From Pseudomonas sp. P7548 (lineage in GTDB: Bacteria > Pseudomonadota > Gammaproteobacteria > Pseudomonadales > Pseudomonadaceae): 64,000 bases of DNA. Location: contig NZ_JACARO010000065.1 in NCBI RefSeq assembly GCF_013386585.1, positions 1-64,000 on the forward strand, written 5' to 3'. How positions within the stretch are numbered: position 1 is the first letter of the stretch; each line of letters begins with the position of its first letter. A model generated the notes under the pieces. It was not told the DNA's origin, ran no database searches, and saw only the letters and a program-made list of their open reading frames with translations. A program made the translations under genes and the position numbers. Below, in pieces: positions 34,452-43,868 of the stretch.

Positions 34452-36394
34452 GCTACCTTCAGTCCTTCATAGATCGCCTCTTCGGCGGTGCGCGGTGCCA
34501 GGCAATCGCCGATGCGATCGAAGGGCACCAACCCATGCAATTGTGCGCCTAGAGTGTCTACCGGCTGATGGCCTTGGCACAACACCAGGGTGTCGACCGA
34601 TTCGAGCAACATCGGCTCACCGCTGGCGGTGTGTTGCAGGTACACGGTGCTGTCATCGCAGCCGTAGAGGCGGGCGTAGGGAATGATCGGGATGCCCAGG
34701 CGGTGCAGCTCGCCGGCCAGCTGATCGCGCACATACAGCGGCAAGTTTTCCCCGCAATGCGTACCGTTGACCGCCAGTTGCACGGCGTGGCCGGCGCGCA
34801 CCAGACGTTCGGCAATGCCAGGGCCGATCCAGTCGCAGCGCCAGTCGACCACCACCACCGAACGACCCAGTTCAACCTCCCCGCGCAGCACTTGCCAGGC
34901 GTCGACCACTTGCAGCTCGCCTCCTTGTTCGAAGGCGGGCCAATAGGGTTCGGCGCCGGTGGCGATGATCACGTGATCGGGCTTTTCCCGCTCCACCAGG
35001 GTGCGATCAACCCGCGTATTGCGCACCACGCGTACGCCCGCCAACTCCATCTCCCGTTGCAGGTTGGTGCTGGCGCCGCCGAACTCGCTGCGCCGTGGCA
35101 GCAACTGCGCCAGAAGCACCTGGCCACCCAATTGCCCACTGGCTTCATAAAGTGTCACCGCGTGCCCGCGTTGCGCCGCCACGGCCGCTGCTTTCATCCC
35201 GGCCGGGCCACCGCCGACCACCATCACGCGCTTGCGCGTCATCGCTGGGCGCAGGTCGCCGAATTGCAGCTCGCGGCCGGTCTCCGGATGCTGGATGCAG
35301 GAGATCGGCAACCCCTTGTGAAAGTGACCGATACACGCCTGGTTGCAGGCAATGCATGCCCGTACATCCTCGGCATGACTGTCGAGGGTTTTGGCTGGCA
35401 TCAACGGGTCGCAGATCAGCGCGCGCGTCATACCGCACACATCGGCCTGGCCTCGCGCCAGGATCAACTCGGCCTCCTGGGGCTGGTTGATTCGCCCGGT
35501 GACAAATAGCGGAATCGACAGGCTGGCCTTGAACGCGGCCGCCTCATCTGCCAGGTACGCGGCGGCAATCGCCATGGGCGGCACGATATGAATCGCGCCC
35601 CCCAGCGACGCCGACGTACCCGCGACGATATGCACATAATCCAGCTGCATTTGCAGGCTCTGCACCGCTTCCAGGGATTCACTTTCGGTGAGGCCGTCGG
35701 CATCGCGCTCGTCGGCCGAAATACGCAGGCCGATGATGAAGTGCTCGTCGGTGGCTTGCCGCACGGCGGCGATGATTTCCCGCAGGAACCTCAGCCGTTG
35801 CTCAAGCGAACCGTTGTACCCGTCGGTGCGCCGGTTGACCCGTGGGTTGAGAAACTGCGCCGGCAAGTACCCATGGCTCGCAACCACTTCCACGCCGTCG
35901 ATCCCCGCTTGATGCAACCGCGAGGCTGCTGCCGCGTAGCCCGCGACGATCTCGTCGATCATCGGCTGGTCCAGCGCCCGAGGCATCACCCGGAACCGTT
36001 CGTTGGGCACCCCTGACGCGGAGTACGCCACTGCCAGCAGGCCATCGGCCGACTCCATGATTTCGCGGCCCGGGTGAAAGATCTGCGACAACACCACCGT
36101 GCCGTGGGCATGGCAGGTCTCGGCCAGTTCGCGGTAGCCGTCGATGCAGGTATCGTCCGTGGCCATCAGCACATGGGAGGTGTACCGCGCGCTGTCGTGC
36201 ACCCCGGCCACCTGCAACACAATCAGCCCCACGCCGCCTGCTGAGCGGGCCCGGTGGTAGGCGATCAACTGCGGGTTGACCCGGTTGTCGGTGGGCATCG
36301 ACGTGTCGTGCCCGCTAGACATGATCCGGTTCTTCAGGCGTTTGCCCCGCAGTTGCAGGGGCTCGAACAGATGGGGAAAGGCAGTGTGCGACAT
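34439..36394 (-). CDS. Flavin/iron-sulfur NADH:flavin oxidoreductase (2,4-dienoyl-CoA reductase / demethylase type)
   Basis: The 651-residue protein is a two-part enzyme: an Old-Yellow-Enzyme-like FMN barrel (about 1-345; SAGGVGLIVLQVAGV, GIDGVEVVASHGYLPAQFLN), a [4Fe-4S] motif (CIACNQACIGHFHKGLPISC, about 346-365), then an FAD/NAD domain (VMVVGGGPAGMKAAAVAAQR, about 390-640). Proteins of this class include dienoyl-CoA reductase and dimethylglycine/stachydrine demethylases; the HGYLPAQFLNPRVNRRTD block is typical of the demethylase-like group. Substrate unresolved. It is the first gene of an operon with the XRE-cupin regulator, divergent from the class II aldolase. Confidence 0.9.
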   Translation of the reverse strand: MSHTAFPHLFEPLQLRGKRLKNRIMSSGHDTSMPTDNRVNPQLIAYHRARSAGGVGLIVLQVAGVHDSARYTSHVLMATDDTCIDGYRELAETCHAHGTVVLSQIFHPGREIMESADGLLAVAYSASGVPNERFRVMPRALDQPMIDEIVAGYAAAASRLHQAGIDGVEVVASHGYLPAQFLNPRVNRRTDGYNGSLEQRLRFLREIIAAVRQATDEHFIIGLRISADERDADGLTESESLEAVQSLQMQLDYVHIVAGTSASLGGAIHIVPPMAIAAAYLADEAAAFKASLSIPLFVTGRINQPQEAELILARGQADVCGMTRALICDPLMPAKTLDSHAEDVRACIACNQACIGHFHKGLPISCIQHPETGRELQFGDLRPAMTRKRVMVVGGGPAGMKAAAVAAQRGHAVTLYEASGQLGGQVLLAQLLPRRSEFGGASTNLQREMELAGVRVVRNTRVDRTLVEREKPDHVIIATGAEPYWPAFEQGGELQVVDAWQVLRGEVELGRSVVVVDWRCDWIGPGIAERLVRAGHAVQLAVNGTHCGENLPLYVRDQLAGELHRLGIPIIPYARLYGCDDSTVYLQHTASGEPMLLESVDTLVLCQGHQPVDTLGAQLHGLVPFDRIGDCLAPRTAEEAIYEGLKVAWTL

Positions 36395-36446
36395 GGTGCG
36401 AATACTCCAGGCGCGGTTATTGTTATTTTTCTATAGGAGGCGAGCG

Positions 36447-36477
36447 CCAGTAAAAAATCAACCTGTTTTTTTACTGG
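36447..36477. promoter_or_regulatory. Inverted repeat in divergent promoter
   Basis: Arms CCAGTAAAAAA (36447-36457) and TTTTTTACTGG (36467-36477) are separated by 9 bases. Related TTTTTC half-motifs follow at about 36484 and 36500. It lies between the flavoenzyme and class II aldolase genes and is a likely operator for the XRE-cupin regulator of the locus. Confidence 0.5.
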
Positions 36478-36558
36478 TGCTGGTTTTTCAGAGGTGCTTG
36501 TTTTTCTACTGAAGAGTGGATTAGCGTCGGCACCACCCACCCCGCCCGGAGCATAAAA

Positions 36559-37317
36559 ATGACTCACTCCACCGAACAGCAACTGCGTGAAGAGCTTGCA
36601 GCGTGCTACCGCTTGATTGCGCACTACCGCATGAGCGACCTGATCTTTACCCACATTTCGGTGCGCATCCCCGGGCCGGACCATCACTTCCTGATCAACC
36701 CCTACGGGCTGATGTTCGATGAGATCACCGCCTCCAGCCTGGTGAAGATCGGCCTGGATGGGCGTGCGGTGGAACCCTCGGCCTATGCGGTCAACCCGGC
36801 TGGTTTTGTCATCCACAGTGCGATCCATGGCGCTCGTGAAGACGCCCAGTGCGTGCTGCACACTCACACCCGTGCGGGCTGCGCGGTGGCGGCGCTGGAG
36901 TGCGGGCTGTTGCCGGTCAACCAGATCTCCATGGAGTTCTACGGCAAGGTTGCCTATCACGACTACGAAGGCGTCGCCCTGGACATGGACGAGCAGCGGC
37001 GACTGGTGGCCGACCTCGGTGACAAACCGGTGCTGATGCTGCGCAACCATGGCTTGCTCACGGTGGGCGAGACCGTCAGCCAGGCGTTCCTGCGCATGTA
37101 CTACCTGGAGAAAGCCTGCGATATCCAGATCGCCGCCCAGGCCTGCGGTACGCTGATCCTGCCGTCTGCCGAGGTGTGTGCCTACACCGAACAGCAATTC
37201 AACAACCCTGACCGGCCACGGGAGGAGGGCGAACTGGTTGACCTGGACGCCATGCAATTGGCCTGGGCGGCGTTGCTGCGGATGCTGGATCGGGTGTCGC
37301 CGGGTTACCGGGACTGA
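36559..37317 (+). CDS. Class II aldolase/adducin family protein
   Basis: The 252-residue enzyme has the class II aldolase zinc site: HTHTRAGCAVAALECGLLP (His pair, about 93-95) and LRNHGLLTVGETVSQAFLRM (third His near 160). Family members cleave or decarboxylate phosphorylated sugars or dehydrate methylthioribulose phosphate. Here it lies divergent to the flavoenzyme gene and may take its product. It has no obvious phosphate-sugar partner gene. Confidence 0.88.
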   Translation: MTHSTEQQLREELAACYRLIAHYRMSDLIFTHISVRIPGPDHHFLINPYGLMFDEITASSLVKIGLDGRAVEPSAYAVNPAGFVIHSAIHGAREDAQCVLHTHTRAGCAVAALECGLLPVNQISMEFYGKVAYHDYEGVALDMDEQRRLVADLGDKPVLMLRNHGLLTVGETVSQAFLRMYYLEKACDIQIAAQACGTLILPSAEVCAYTEQQFNNPDRPREEGELVDLDAMQLAWAALLRMLDRVSPGYRD

Positions 37318-37358
37318 TGTAGAGTCTGGCTGCCGACTCAACTGCAGGAAACCCCCGC

Positions 37359-37997
37359 ATGACCCAGGAATCCCGTTTTTCCCGGATGGACCCGGAAGTG
37401 CGCAAGGCCAATCTGGTCCAGGCCACGCTGACGTGCCTCAAGCGCGACGGCTTCCAAGGCGCGTCGATTCGCAAGATCAGTGCCGAGGCCGGGGTGTCGG
37501 TGGGGCTGATCAGCCATCACTATTCAGGCAAGGATGAGCTGGTCGCCGAGGCCTATCGCACCATCACGGACCAGGTCATGAGCCTGTTGCGCGAGACCAT
37601 GGCCAAGGCGCCGCCGAACCCGCGGGAGCGATTGTCGGCGCTGTTCCGTGGCTCGTTTTCCCCCGAGCTGCTCGACCCGCACCTGCTGGATGCCTGGCTG
37701 GTGTTTTGGGGCGCGGTCAAGACCGCGCCTGCCATCAACCTGGCCCACGAACATTCCTATGGCGAGTACCGCACCATCATGCGTTCGGCACTGACCGACA
37801 TGGCGAGGGAGGAGGGCTGGGAACACTTCGATGCCGACCTTGCCGCCATCGGCTTGAGCGCCTTGCTTGACGGATTGTGGCTGGAGTCGGGGCTCAACCC
37901 CGGCACCTTTACCCCGCAGCAGGGCATCCAGATCTGCGAGGCCTGGGTCGACGGCCTGCAGGGCGCCGGTCGCCAGCGCTATCAGCTCAAACCCTGA
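37359..37997 (+). CDS. TetR-family regulator, BetI-like
   Basis: The 212-residue protein has a TetR HTH (GFQGASIRKISAEAGVSVGLISHHYSGKDEL, about residues 31-61) and a BetI-like helical effector domain (LLDAWLVFWGAVKT, GLNPGTFTPQQGIQICEAWVDGL). BetI represses choline-betaine genes, but none follows; this one precedes an acyl-CoA/ABC operon with a TACT-type palindrome at 38077, the expected sort of BetI-like operator. It is the probable repressor of the operon. Confidence 0.9.
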   Translation: MTQESRFSRMDPEVRKANLVQATLTCLKRDGFQGASIRKISAEAGVSVGLISHHYSGKDELVAEAYRTITDQVMSLLRETMAKAPPNPRERLSALFRGSFSPELLDPHLLDAWLVFWGAVKTAPAINLAHEHSYGEYRTIMRSALTDMAREEGWEHFDADLAAIGLSALLDGLWLESGLNPGTFTPQQGIQICEAWVDGLQGAGRQRYQLKP

Positions 37998-38076
37998 GCC
38001 TTCCTCGCCGCCTGGACGCACTGTCCGGGCTGGCATCTCCCCTCTGAAAATATTTGCAGTTTGCCGATTGCCACCT

Positions 38077-38096
38077 TACTGAACACTCGTTTAGTA
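38077..38096. promoter_or_regulatory. Imperfect 20-bp palindrome, BetI-like operator
   Basis: TACTGAACACTCGTTTAGTA is a near-palindrome with TACT/AGTA ends, as in BetI-type operators. It sits between the TetR gene and the operon start at 38146. Confidence 0.55.
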
Positions 38097-38145
38097 TCTC
38101 GCCATGTCGCACCCCTCAAGCCAATTAAAATAATTCGAGGAAGCC

Positions 38146-38937
38146 ATGACGATCGATTCGCCCGTGCTCACCGCCGTGCAAGCAGGCGTTGCCTGGATCA
38201 CCCTCAACCGTGGGCCCCAGCGCAATGCGCTCGATATCCCCACCCTCAAGCACCTGCATGCCTTGCTCGACGGTTTCAATGCCGACGCCAGCGTGCGTGT
38301 GGTGGTGTTGACCGGCAGTGGCCGCAGTTTCTGCGCCGGTGCCGACCTGGCGGAATGGGCCGATGCCGAAGCCCGTGGCGCCCTGGAAACCTACGGCTGG
38401 ACCGAAACCGCCCACGCCCTGATGACCCGCCTGCACACCCTCGACAAACCCACGATTGCCGCAATCAACGGCACCGCCGTCGGCGCCGGCATGGACCTGA
38501 CCCTGTGCTGCGACCTGCGCGTCGCCGCTCAATCAGCCCGCTTCAAGGCCGGCTACACCAGCATGGCCTACTCGCCGGACGCCGGTGCCAGCTGGCACTT
38601 GCCGCGCCTGATCGGCAGCGAGCAAGCCAAGCGCCTGTTGTTCCTGGATGAGCTGTGGAGCGCCGACCGTGCGCTGGCTGCCGGGCTGGTGGGCGAAGTG
38701 GTCGCCGATGACCAACTGCAGGCCCACACCCTTGAACTGGCAGGGCGCCTGGCCAACGGCCCGACCTTCGCCTTCGCCCAGACCAAGACCCTGATCCGCG
38801 AGGGCGCCGACCGCAGCCTGCCCGAGCAATTGCAGGCGGAACTGGCCGCAGGCCTGTTGTGCGGGCGAAGCGCCGACGGTGCCGAAGCCTTGCGCGCCTC
38901 CCTGGAAAGACGCCTTCCGATTTTCAGCGGCAAATAA
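38146..38937 (+). CDS. Enoyl-CoA hydratase/isomerase family protein
   Basis: The 263-residue protein has a crotonase fold: GRSFCAGADLAEWAD (oxyanion-hole region), NGTAVGAGMDLTLCCDLRVA and YSPDAGASWHLPRLIG. In the last block the acid is Asp in PDAG, as in PaaG-type isomerases, and the first catalytic Glu of hydratases is not evident, so an isomerase or ring-opening-type role is more likely than simple hydration. It starts the operon downstream of the BetI-like regulator. Confidence 0.88.
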   Translation: MTIDSPVLTAVQAGVAWITLNRGPQRNALDIPTLKHLHALLDGFNADASVRVVVLTGSGRSFCAGADLAEWADAEARGALETYGWTETAHALMTRLHTLDKPTIAAINGTAVGAGMDLTLCCDLRVAAQSARFKAGYTSMAYSPDAGASWHLPRLIGSEQAKRLLFLDELWSADRALAAGLVGEVVADDQLQAHTLELAGRLANGPTFAFAQTKTLIREGADRSLPEQLQAELAAGLLCGRSADGAEALRASLERRLPIFSGK

Positions 38938-38964
38938 CAACAACACCTCCGAACAGGTAGCGCC

Positions 38965-40125
38965 ATGAATTTCCAACTCAGCCAAGAACAAGACATGTTG
39001 GTGGACGCGGTACGCAGTTTTGTCGCCAAGGAACTGCTGCCCCATGAAGAGGCCGTGGACCGCGCCGACGAAGTTTCGCCGGCACTGGCCGCACAGATCC
39101 GCGACAAGGCGATTGCTGCCGGTTTCTATGCCTTCAACATGCCCGAAGAGGTGGGGGGCGGCGGCCTCGACTACTTGTCCCAGGCCTTGATCGAACGCGA
39201 GTTGTCGAAGGTGTCGTGGGCGCTGCACGTGTTTGTCGCGCGCCCCTCCAAGATCCTCATGGCCTGCACCGGCGCGCAGATCGAGGACTATTTGTTGCCG
39301 TGCATCCGGGGCGAGAAGATCGACTGCTTTGCCCTCACCGAACCCGGGGCCGGCTCTGACGCCAACGCCATCAAGACCCGCGCCGTGCGCAGTGGTGATG
39401 ACTTTGTGATCAACGGCAGCAAGCACTTCATCAGCCATGCCGGGCACGCCGACTTCGCCATCGTGTTTGCGGTCACCGACACCTACGAACACAACGGCCG
39501 GCAGCGCAATGCAGTGACTTCGTTCCTGGTGGATCGCGGTACGCCGGGCATGACCATCCGCCGTGGCCCCAAGTGCGTGAGCAACCGTGGCTACCACACC
39601 TATGAAATGTTTTTCGACGACTGCCGCGTACCCGCGTCAAAGGTGCTGGGCGAAGTCGGCAAGGGCTGGGACGTGGCCAATGCCTGGCTGACGGCCGGCC
39701 GTGTGATGGTCGCCGCCAACTGCGTCGGCCAGGCCCAGCGGGCGTTGGATGTGTCGCTGCAATGGGCGGCTGACCGCAAGCAGTTCGGCCAGCCGATCGG
39801 CACCTACCAGGGCGTGAGCTTCAAGCTGGCCGACATGGCCACGCAAATCCGCGCCGCCGAGCTGTTGACCCTGCACACCGCCTGGAAGATGGACCAGGGC
39901 AGCATGACCGATGGCGAGGCCGGCATGGCCAAGCTGTTTGCCAGTGAAACCCTGGGCAAGGTTGCCGATGAAGCCGTGCAGATTTTCGGCGGCATGGGCT
40001 TGATGGACGAAGGTCCGGTGGAGCGCATCTGGCGCAACGCACGGATCGAACGGATCTGGGAGGGCACCTCGGAAATACAGCGCCATATCATCGCCCGCGA
40101 ACTGTTGCGGCCACTGTTGCGCTGA
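38965..40125 (+). CDS. Acyl-CoA dehydrogenase
   Basis: The 386-residue enzyme has the ACAD signatures: FALTEPGAGSDANAIKTRAV, FAIVFAVTD..., SKVLGEVGKGWDVANAWLT and a C-terminal catalytic region IERIWEGTSEIQRHIIAREL, in which Glu of EGTSEIQ is the usual base position. It is a homotetrameric FAD enzyme that makes an alpha,beta-unsaturated acyl-CoA for the isomerase-like neighbour. It is 27 bp after that gene and 18 bp before the CoA ligase gene. Confidence 0.92.
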   Translation: MNFQLSQEQDMLVDAVRSFVAKELLPHEEAVDRADEVSPALAAQIRDKAIAAGFYAFNMPEEVGGGGLDYLSQALIERELSKVSWALHVFVARPSKILMACTGAQIEDYLLPCIRGEKIDCFALTEPGAGSDANAIKTRAVRSGDDFVINGSKHFISHAGHADFAIVFAVTDTYEHNGRQRNAVTSFLVDRGTPGMTIRRGPKCVSNRGYHTYEMFFDDCRVPASKVLGEVGKGWDVANAWLTAGRVMVAANCVGQAQRALDVSLQWAADRKQFGQPIGTYQGVSFKLADMATQIRAAELLTLHTAWKMDQGSMTDGEAGMAKLFASETLGKVADEAVQIFGGMGLMDEGPVERIWRNARIERIWEGTSEIQRHIIARELLRPLLR

Positions 40126-40143
40126 TCGGCGCGGAGAACGCTT

Positions 40144-42249
40144 ATGTCCCAGGCTATTCGCGACAACCTCAAGCGCCTGCTGGCGCCCCGGCATCTGGCC
40201 TTTGTGGGCGGACGCAGCATGGCTCGCGCACTCAAGCGCTGTGCCGAGGGTGGTTTTGACGGGCCGATGTGGCTGGTCAATCCGCAGCACGACAGCCTCG
40301 ATGGCATCCCCTGTGTGCGCCGGGTTGCGGACTTGCCCTGCGGCCCGGATGCGGTGTTTATCGCCACCAACCGAGAACTGACGCTGACCTGCGTCGCCGA
40401 GCTGGCCGCCATCGGCACCGGCGGCGCCATCTGCTACGCCTCCGGGTTTGCCGAAACGGGGGCCAGCGGCGCGGCCCTGCAGCAACAACTGTTAACCGCT
40501 GCGGGCGACATGGCCTTGCTCGGTCCCAACTGCTACGGCCTGCTCGACTACCTGCACAGCTCGGCGCTGTGGCCGGTGGCCCATGGCGGCAAGGCGGTGG
40601 AGAAGGGGGTGGCGGTGCTGACCCAGAGCGGCAACTTCGCCTATAACCTGTCCATGAGCGACCGCTCGTTGCCCGTGGCGTACATGGCGTCGGTGGGCAA
40701 CCAGGCGCAGTTGGGCGTTGCCGAATTGATGGACGTGCTGCTTGATGAGCCGCGCGTCACGGCTATCGGCTTGCACCTGGAAGGCTTGAAGAATGTGCCG
40801 GGTTTTGCTCGTGCGGCGCACAAGGCGTTGGAAAAAGGCATCCCGATCATCGCGTTGAAAACCGGCGTGTCGCAGATCGGTGCCGAGTTGGCCCTGAGTC
40901 ACACCAGTTCGTTGTCCGGCTCCGATGCGCTGTATGACAGCCTGTTTGCGCGGCTGGGGGTGATTCGCGTCAGCGGGCCGGTGAGTTTTGTCGAGACCCT
41001 CAAGGCCGCCGCGTGCGGCAACCTGCCTGCGGGTCATAGCCTGATCGCACTGGCCTGCTCCGGTGGCGATGCCGGGCTGATTGCCGACTACGCCGAGCGC
41101 AACCATCTCACCTTGCCGAAGCTGGACGAAGACCAGCGCGGCGAACTGGCCCAGGTGCTGCCCAGCTACGCCAACCTGGTCAACCCGCTGGACTTCACCA
41201 CCGCCATCTGGGGCGACCGTGAAGCCCTCAACGCCATGCTCAACACAGCGCTGCGCACCGACGCCGACGCGGCCATGCTGGTGCTGGATTACCCGGCCGA
41301 GTTCACCGGCGAGCGCAAGGAATGCGACCTCTTGCTGGAACTGTTTTGCGACGCCCTGGGCCGCCATGGCAAGACTGGGTTTGTCACCTCAGCGTTTCCT
41401 GAACTGTTGCCGCCCCATGCCCGCCAACGTTTGCATGCCGAGGGCATTGCGGCGCTGCAAGGGGTCGAGGATGCACTCGCGGCCTGGGGGCGGATTGCGG
41501 CGTATCAAACCACCCGCCGTACCTTGCTGGAGCGTGGCGAATCGATCCTTGAACCGCTCTGCCCGCAAGCCCTGGACGGCCAGGGATTGGCGCTGGACGA
41601 ATGGGCTTCCAAGCAAGCCCTGCGCGCCTTTGGCCTGGCCACGCCAGCCGGGGTGCTGAGCACGCCGGGGCGGGCCGTGGGCGATGCCGAGTTGCTGGGG
41701 TACCCGCTGGTGCTCAAGGCGGTCAGTGCAGATTTGCCGCATAAAACCGAAGCGGGCGCCGTGGCGCTTAACCTCAAGGATGGGGTCGCGCTGAGCACTG
41801 CGCTTACGCTGATGCGTGAGCACATCGCCGCGTACGCGCCGACAGTGGTGTTCGATCAGTTGTTGTTGGAGTCCATGGCCACGCCACCGTTGGCCGAGTT
41901 GATCGTGGGCATCAAGCGCGAAAACGATTTCGGCCTGGCCCTGGTTATTGGCGCGGGCGGCATCCTGGTGGAACTGCTCAAGGACAGTCGCAGCCTGTTG
42001 CTGCCCACCACCGATGATGCAATCCGCAACGCCTTGCTCAGCCTGCGCAGCGCGACCTTGCTGCAAGGCTTTCGCGGGCGAGAAATGGCGGACATCGAGG
42101 GCGTGGTCGCAGCGATCCGTGCGGTGGCCGATTACGCCTGTGCCAACGCCGGGCGCTTGCTGGAGCTGGATGTGAACCCACTGCTGGTCAGCGCCCACGG
42201 CGCCACGGCGGTCGATGCGTTGATCCGCCTGGGAGGTGAACATGTTTGA
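40144..42249 (+). CDS. NDP-forming acyl-CoA synthetase (acetate-CoA ligase, ADP-forming type)
   Basis: The 701-residue protein joins a CoA-binding domain (about 1-120), a succinyl-CoA-ligase-like domain with phospho-His region (LALSHTSSLSGSDALYDSLF, His near 258) and a C-terminal ATP-grasp domain (VLKAVSADLPHKTEAGAVALNLKDG, VIGAGGILVELLKDSRSLLLP, about 475-695). It activates a carboxylic acid to its CoA ester using ATP, giving the substrate for the acyl-CoA dehydrogenase. The stop overlaps the next gene's start by 8 bases. Confidence 0.92.
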   Translation: MSQAIRDNLKRLLAPRHLAFVGGRSMARALKRCAEGGFDGPMWLVNPQHDSLDGIPCVRRVADLPCGPDAVFIATNRELTLTCVAELAAIGTGGAICYASGFAETGASGAALQQQLLTAAGDMALLGPNCYGLLDYLHSSALWPVAHGGKAVEKGVAVLTQSGNFAYNLSMSDRSLPVAYMASVGNQAQLGVAELMDVLLDEPRVTAIGLHLEGLKNVPGFARAAHKALEKGIPIIALKTGVSQIGAELALSHTSSLSGSDALYDSLFARLGVIRVSGPVSFVETLKAAACGNLPAGHSLIALACSGGDAGLIADYAERNHLTLPKLDEDQRGELAQVLPSYANLVNPLDFTTAIWGDREALNAMLNTALRTDADAAMLVLDYPAEFTGERKECDLLLELFCDALGRHGKTGFVTSAFPELLPPHARQRLHAEGIAALQGVEDALAAWGRIAAYQTTRRTLLERGESILEPLCPQALDGQGLALDEWASKQALRAFGLATPAGVLSTPGRAVGDAELLGYPLVLKAVSADLPHKTEAGAVALNLKDGVALSTALTLMREHIAAYAPTVVFDQLLLESMATPPLAELIVGIKRENDFGLALVIGAGGILVELLKDSRSLLLPTTDDAIRNALLSLRSATLLQGFRGREMADIEGVVAAIRAVADYACANAGRLLELDVNPLLVSAHGATAVDALIRLGGEHV

Positions 42250-43849
42250 CAAGACGATGACAGGTGGCCAGGCCCTGGTGCGGCTGCTGGCCAACTACGG
42301 CGTCGACACGGTTTTCGGCATTCCCGGCGTTCATACCCTGGAGCTGTACCGGGGCCTGCCTGGCAGTGGCATTCGCCATGTGCTGACCCGCCACGAACAG
42401 GGGGCCGGCTTCATGGCCGACGGGTATGCGCGGGTCAGCGGCAAGCCGGGGGTGTGCTTCGTGATCACCGGCCCCGGCGTGACCAATGCTGCCACGGCCA
42501 TCGGCCAGGCCTATGCCGATTCAATTCCGATGCTGGTGATCTCCAGCGTCAACAGCACCGCCAGCCTCGGCAAGGGGTGGGGGATTCTGCATGAAACCCA
42601 GGACCAACGGGCGATCACGGCACCGATCACCGCATTTTCGGCGGTGGCGTTGAGCGCCGAAGATTTGCCTGAACTGGTCGCCCGGGCCTACGCGGTGTTC
42701 GACGGCGAACGGCCGCGTCCGGTGCACATCTCGGTGCCGCTGGATGTGCTGGCGGCGCCGATCAAGCGTGACTGGAGCAACGAGGTGGTCCGCCGCCCGG
42801 GGCGCGGCCTGCCATCGATCGAGGCGTTGGAGCAGGCGGTGGCCAAGCTCGCGGCGGCCAAACGGCCGATGATCATTGCCGGTGGCGGTGCGCTGGGTGC
42901 CGGTGAAGCCTTGCAGCGCTTGAGCACGCAATTGGCCGCGCCGTTTTTCACCAGTGTGGCGGGCAAGGGGCTGTTGCCGATCAATGACCCGCTGAATGCC
43001 GGCTCGACCCTGTGCGTGGAACCCGGTTGGCAACTGATCAGTGAGGCGGATGTGGTGCTGGCCGTCGGCACGGAAATGGCCGACACCGATTATTGGCGCG
43101 AGCGCTTGCCCCTCACCGGAGAGCTGTTGCGGGTGGATATCGACCCGCGCAAGTTCAATGATTTCTACCCCTGCGTGGTGGCGTTGCGCGGTGATGCCCA
43201 GCAGACGCTGTTGGCGTTGCTGGAACGCTTGCCGTCGATATCGCGTGACCCCGCCGAGGCGGTTGAAAAAGTTGCGACACTGCTGCAGGCCGTCGAGCTT
43301 GGGCATGGTCCGTTGCAGTCGATTCACCAGGCCATTCTCGACCGCATCGCGGCCGAGCTGCCGGCCAACGCGTTCATCAGCAGCGACATGACCCAACTGG
43401 CCTACACCGGCAATTACGCCTATCAGAGCCGAGCGCCGCGCAGTTGGCTGCACCCCACAGGCTACGGCACCCTCGGCTACGGTTTGCCGGCCGGCATCGG
43501 CGCCAAGTTCGGCGCGCCGCAGCGGCCGGGCCTGGTGCTGGTGGGCGATGGCGGTTTTCTCTACACCGCCCAGGAACTGGCCACCGCCGTCGAAGAACTG
43601 GACAGCCCGCTGGTGGTACTGCTGTGGAACAACGACGCCCTGGGCCAAATTCGCGATGACATGCTGAGCCTCGACATCGAGCCCATCGGCGTACTGCCGC
43701 GCAATCCGGATTTTGCGCTGTTTGCCCAGGCGTTCGGCTGCACCGTGAACCAGCCACACAACCTGGATGAATTGCAGACGGACTTGCGCAATGGTTTCAA
43801 ACGCAATGGCGTGACCTTGATCGAGCTGAAACATGCCTATGCCTGTTGA
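42242..43849 (+). CDS. Thiamine-diphosphate-dependent 2-oxoacid decarboxylase / acetolactate-synthase-like
   Basis: The 535-residue protein has the ThDP fold: catalytic Glu in LTRHEQGAGFMADGYARVSG (about 48-67), a central domain and the ThDP-binding motif LVLVGDGGFLYTAQELATAV ... LVVLLWNND (about 430-465). It resembles AruI-like 5-guanidino-2-oxopentanoate decarboxylases more than acetolactate synthases, which have a regulatory partner. The reaction would decarboxylate a 2-oxo acid to an aldehyde, upstream of CoA activation. GGGAGGTGAAC precedes ATG 42242. Confidence 0.85.
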   Translation: MFDKTMTGGQALVRLLANYGVDTVFGIPGVHTLELYRGLPGSGIRHVLTRHEQGAGFMADGYARVSGKPGVCFVITGPGVTNAATAIGQAYADSIPMLVISSVNSTASLGKGWGILHETQDQRAITAPITAFSAVALSAEDLPELVARAYAVFDGERPRPVHISVPLDVLAAPIKRDWSNEVVRRPGRGLPSIEALEQAVAKLAAAKRPMIIAGGGALGAGEALQRLSTQLAAPFFTSVAGKGLLPINDPLNAGSTLCVEPGWQLISEADVVLAVGTEMADTDYWRERLPLTGELLRVDIDPRKFNDFYPCVVALRGDAQQTLLALLERLPSISRDPAEAVEKVATLLQAVELGHGPLQSIHQAILDRIAAELPANAFISSDMTQLAYTGNYAYQSRAPRSWLHPTGYGTLGYGLPAGIGAKFGAPQRPGLVLVGDGGFLYTAQELATAVEELDSPLVVLLWNNDALGQIRDDMLSLDIEPIGVLPRNPDFALFAQAFGCTVNQPHNLDELQTDLRNGFKRNGVTLIELKHAYAC

Positions 43850-43868
43850 CCTTTAGAGGAACAAGACC

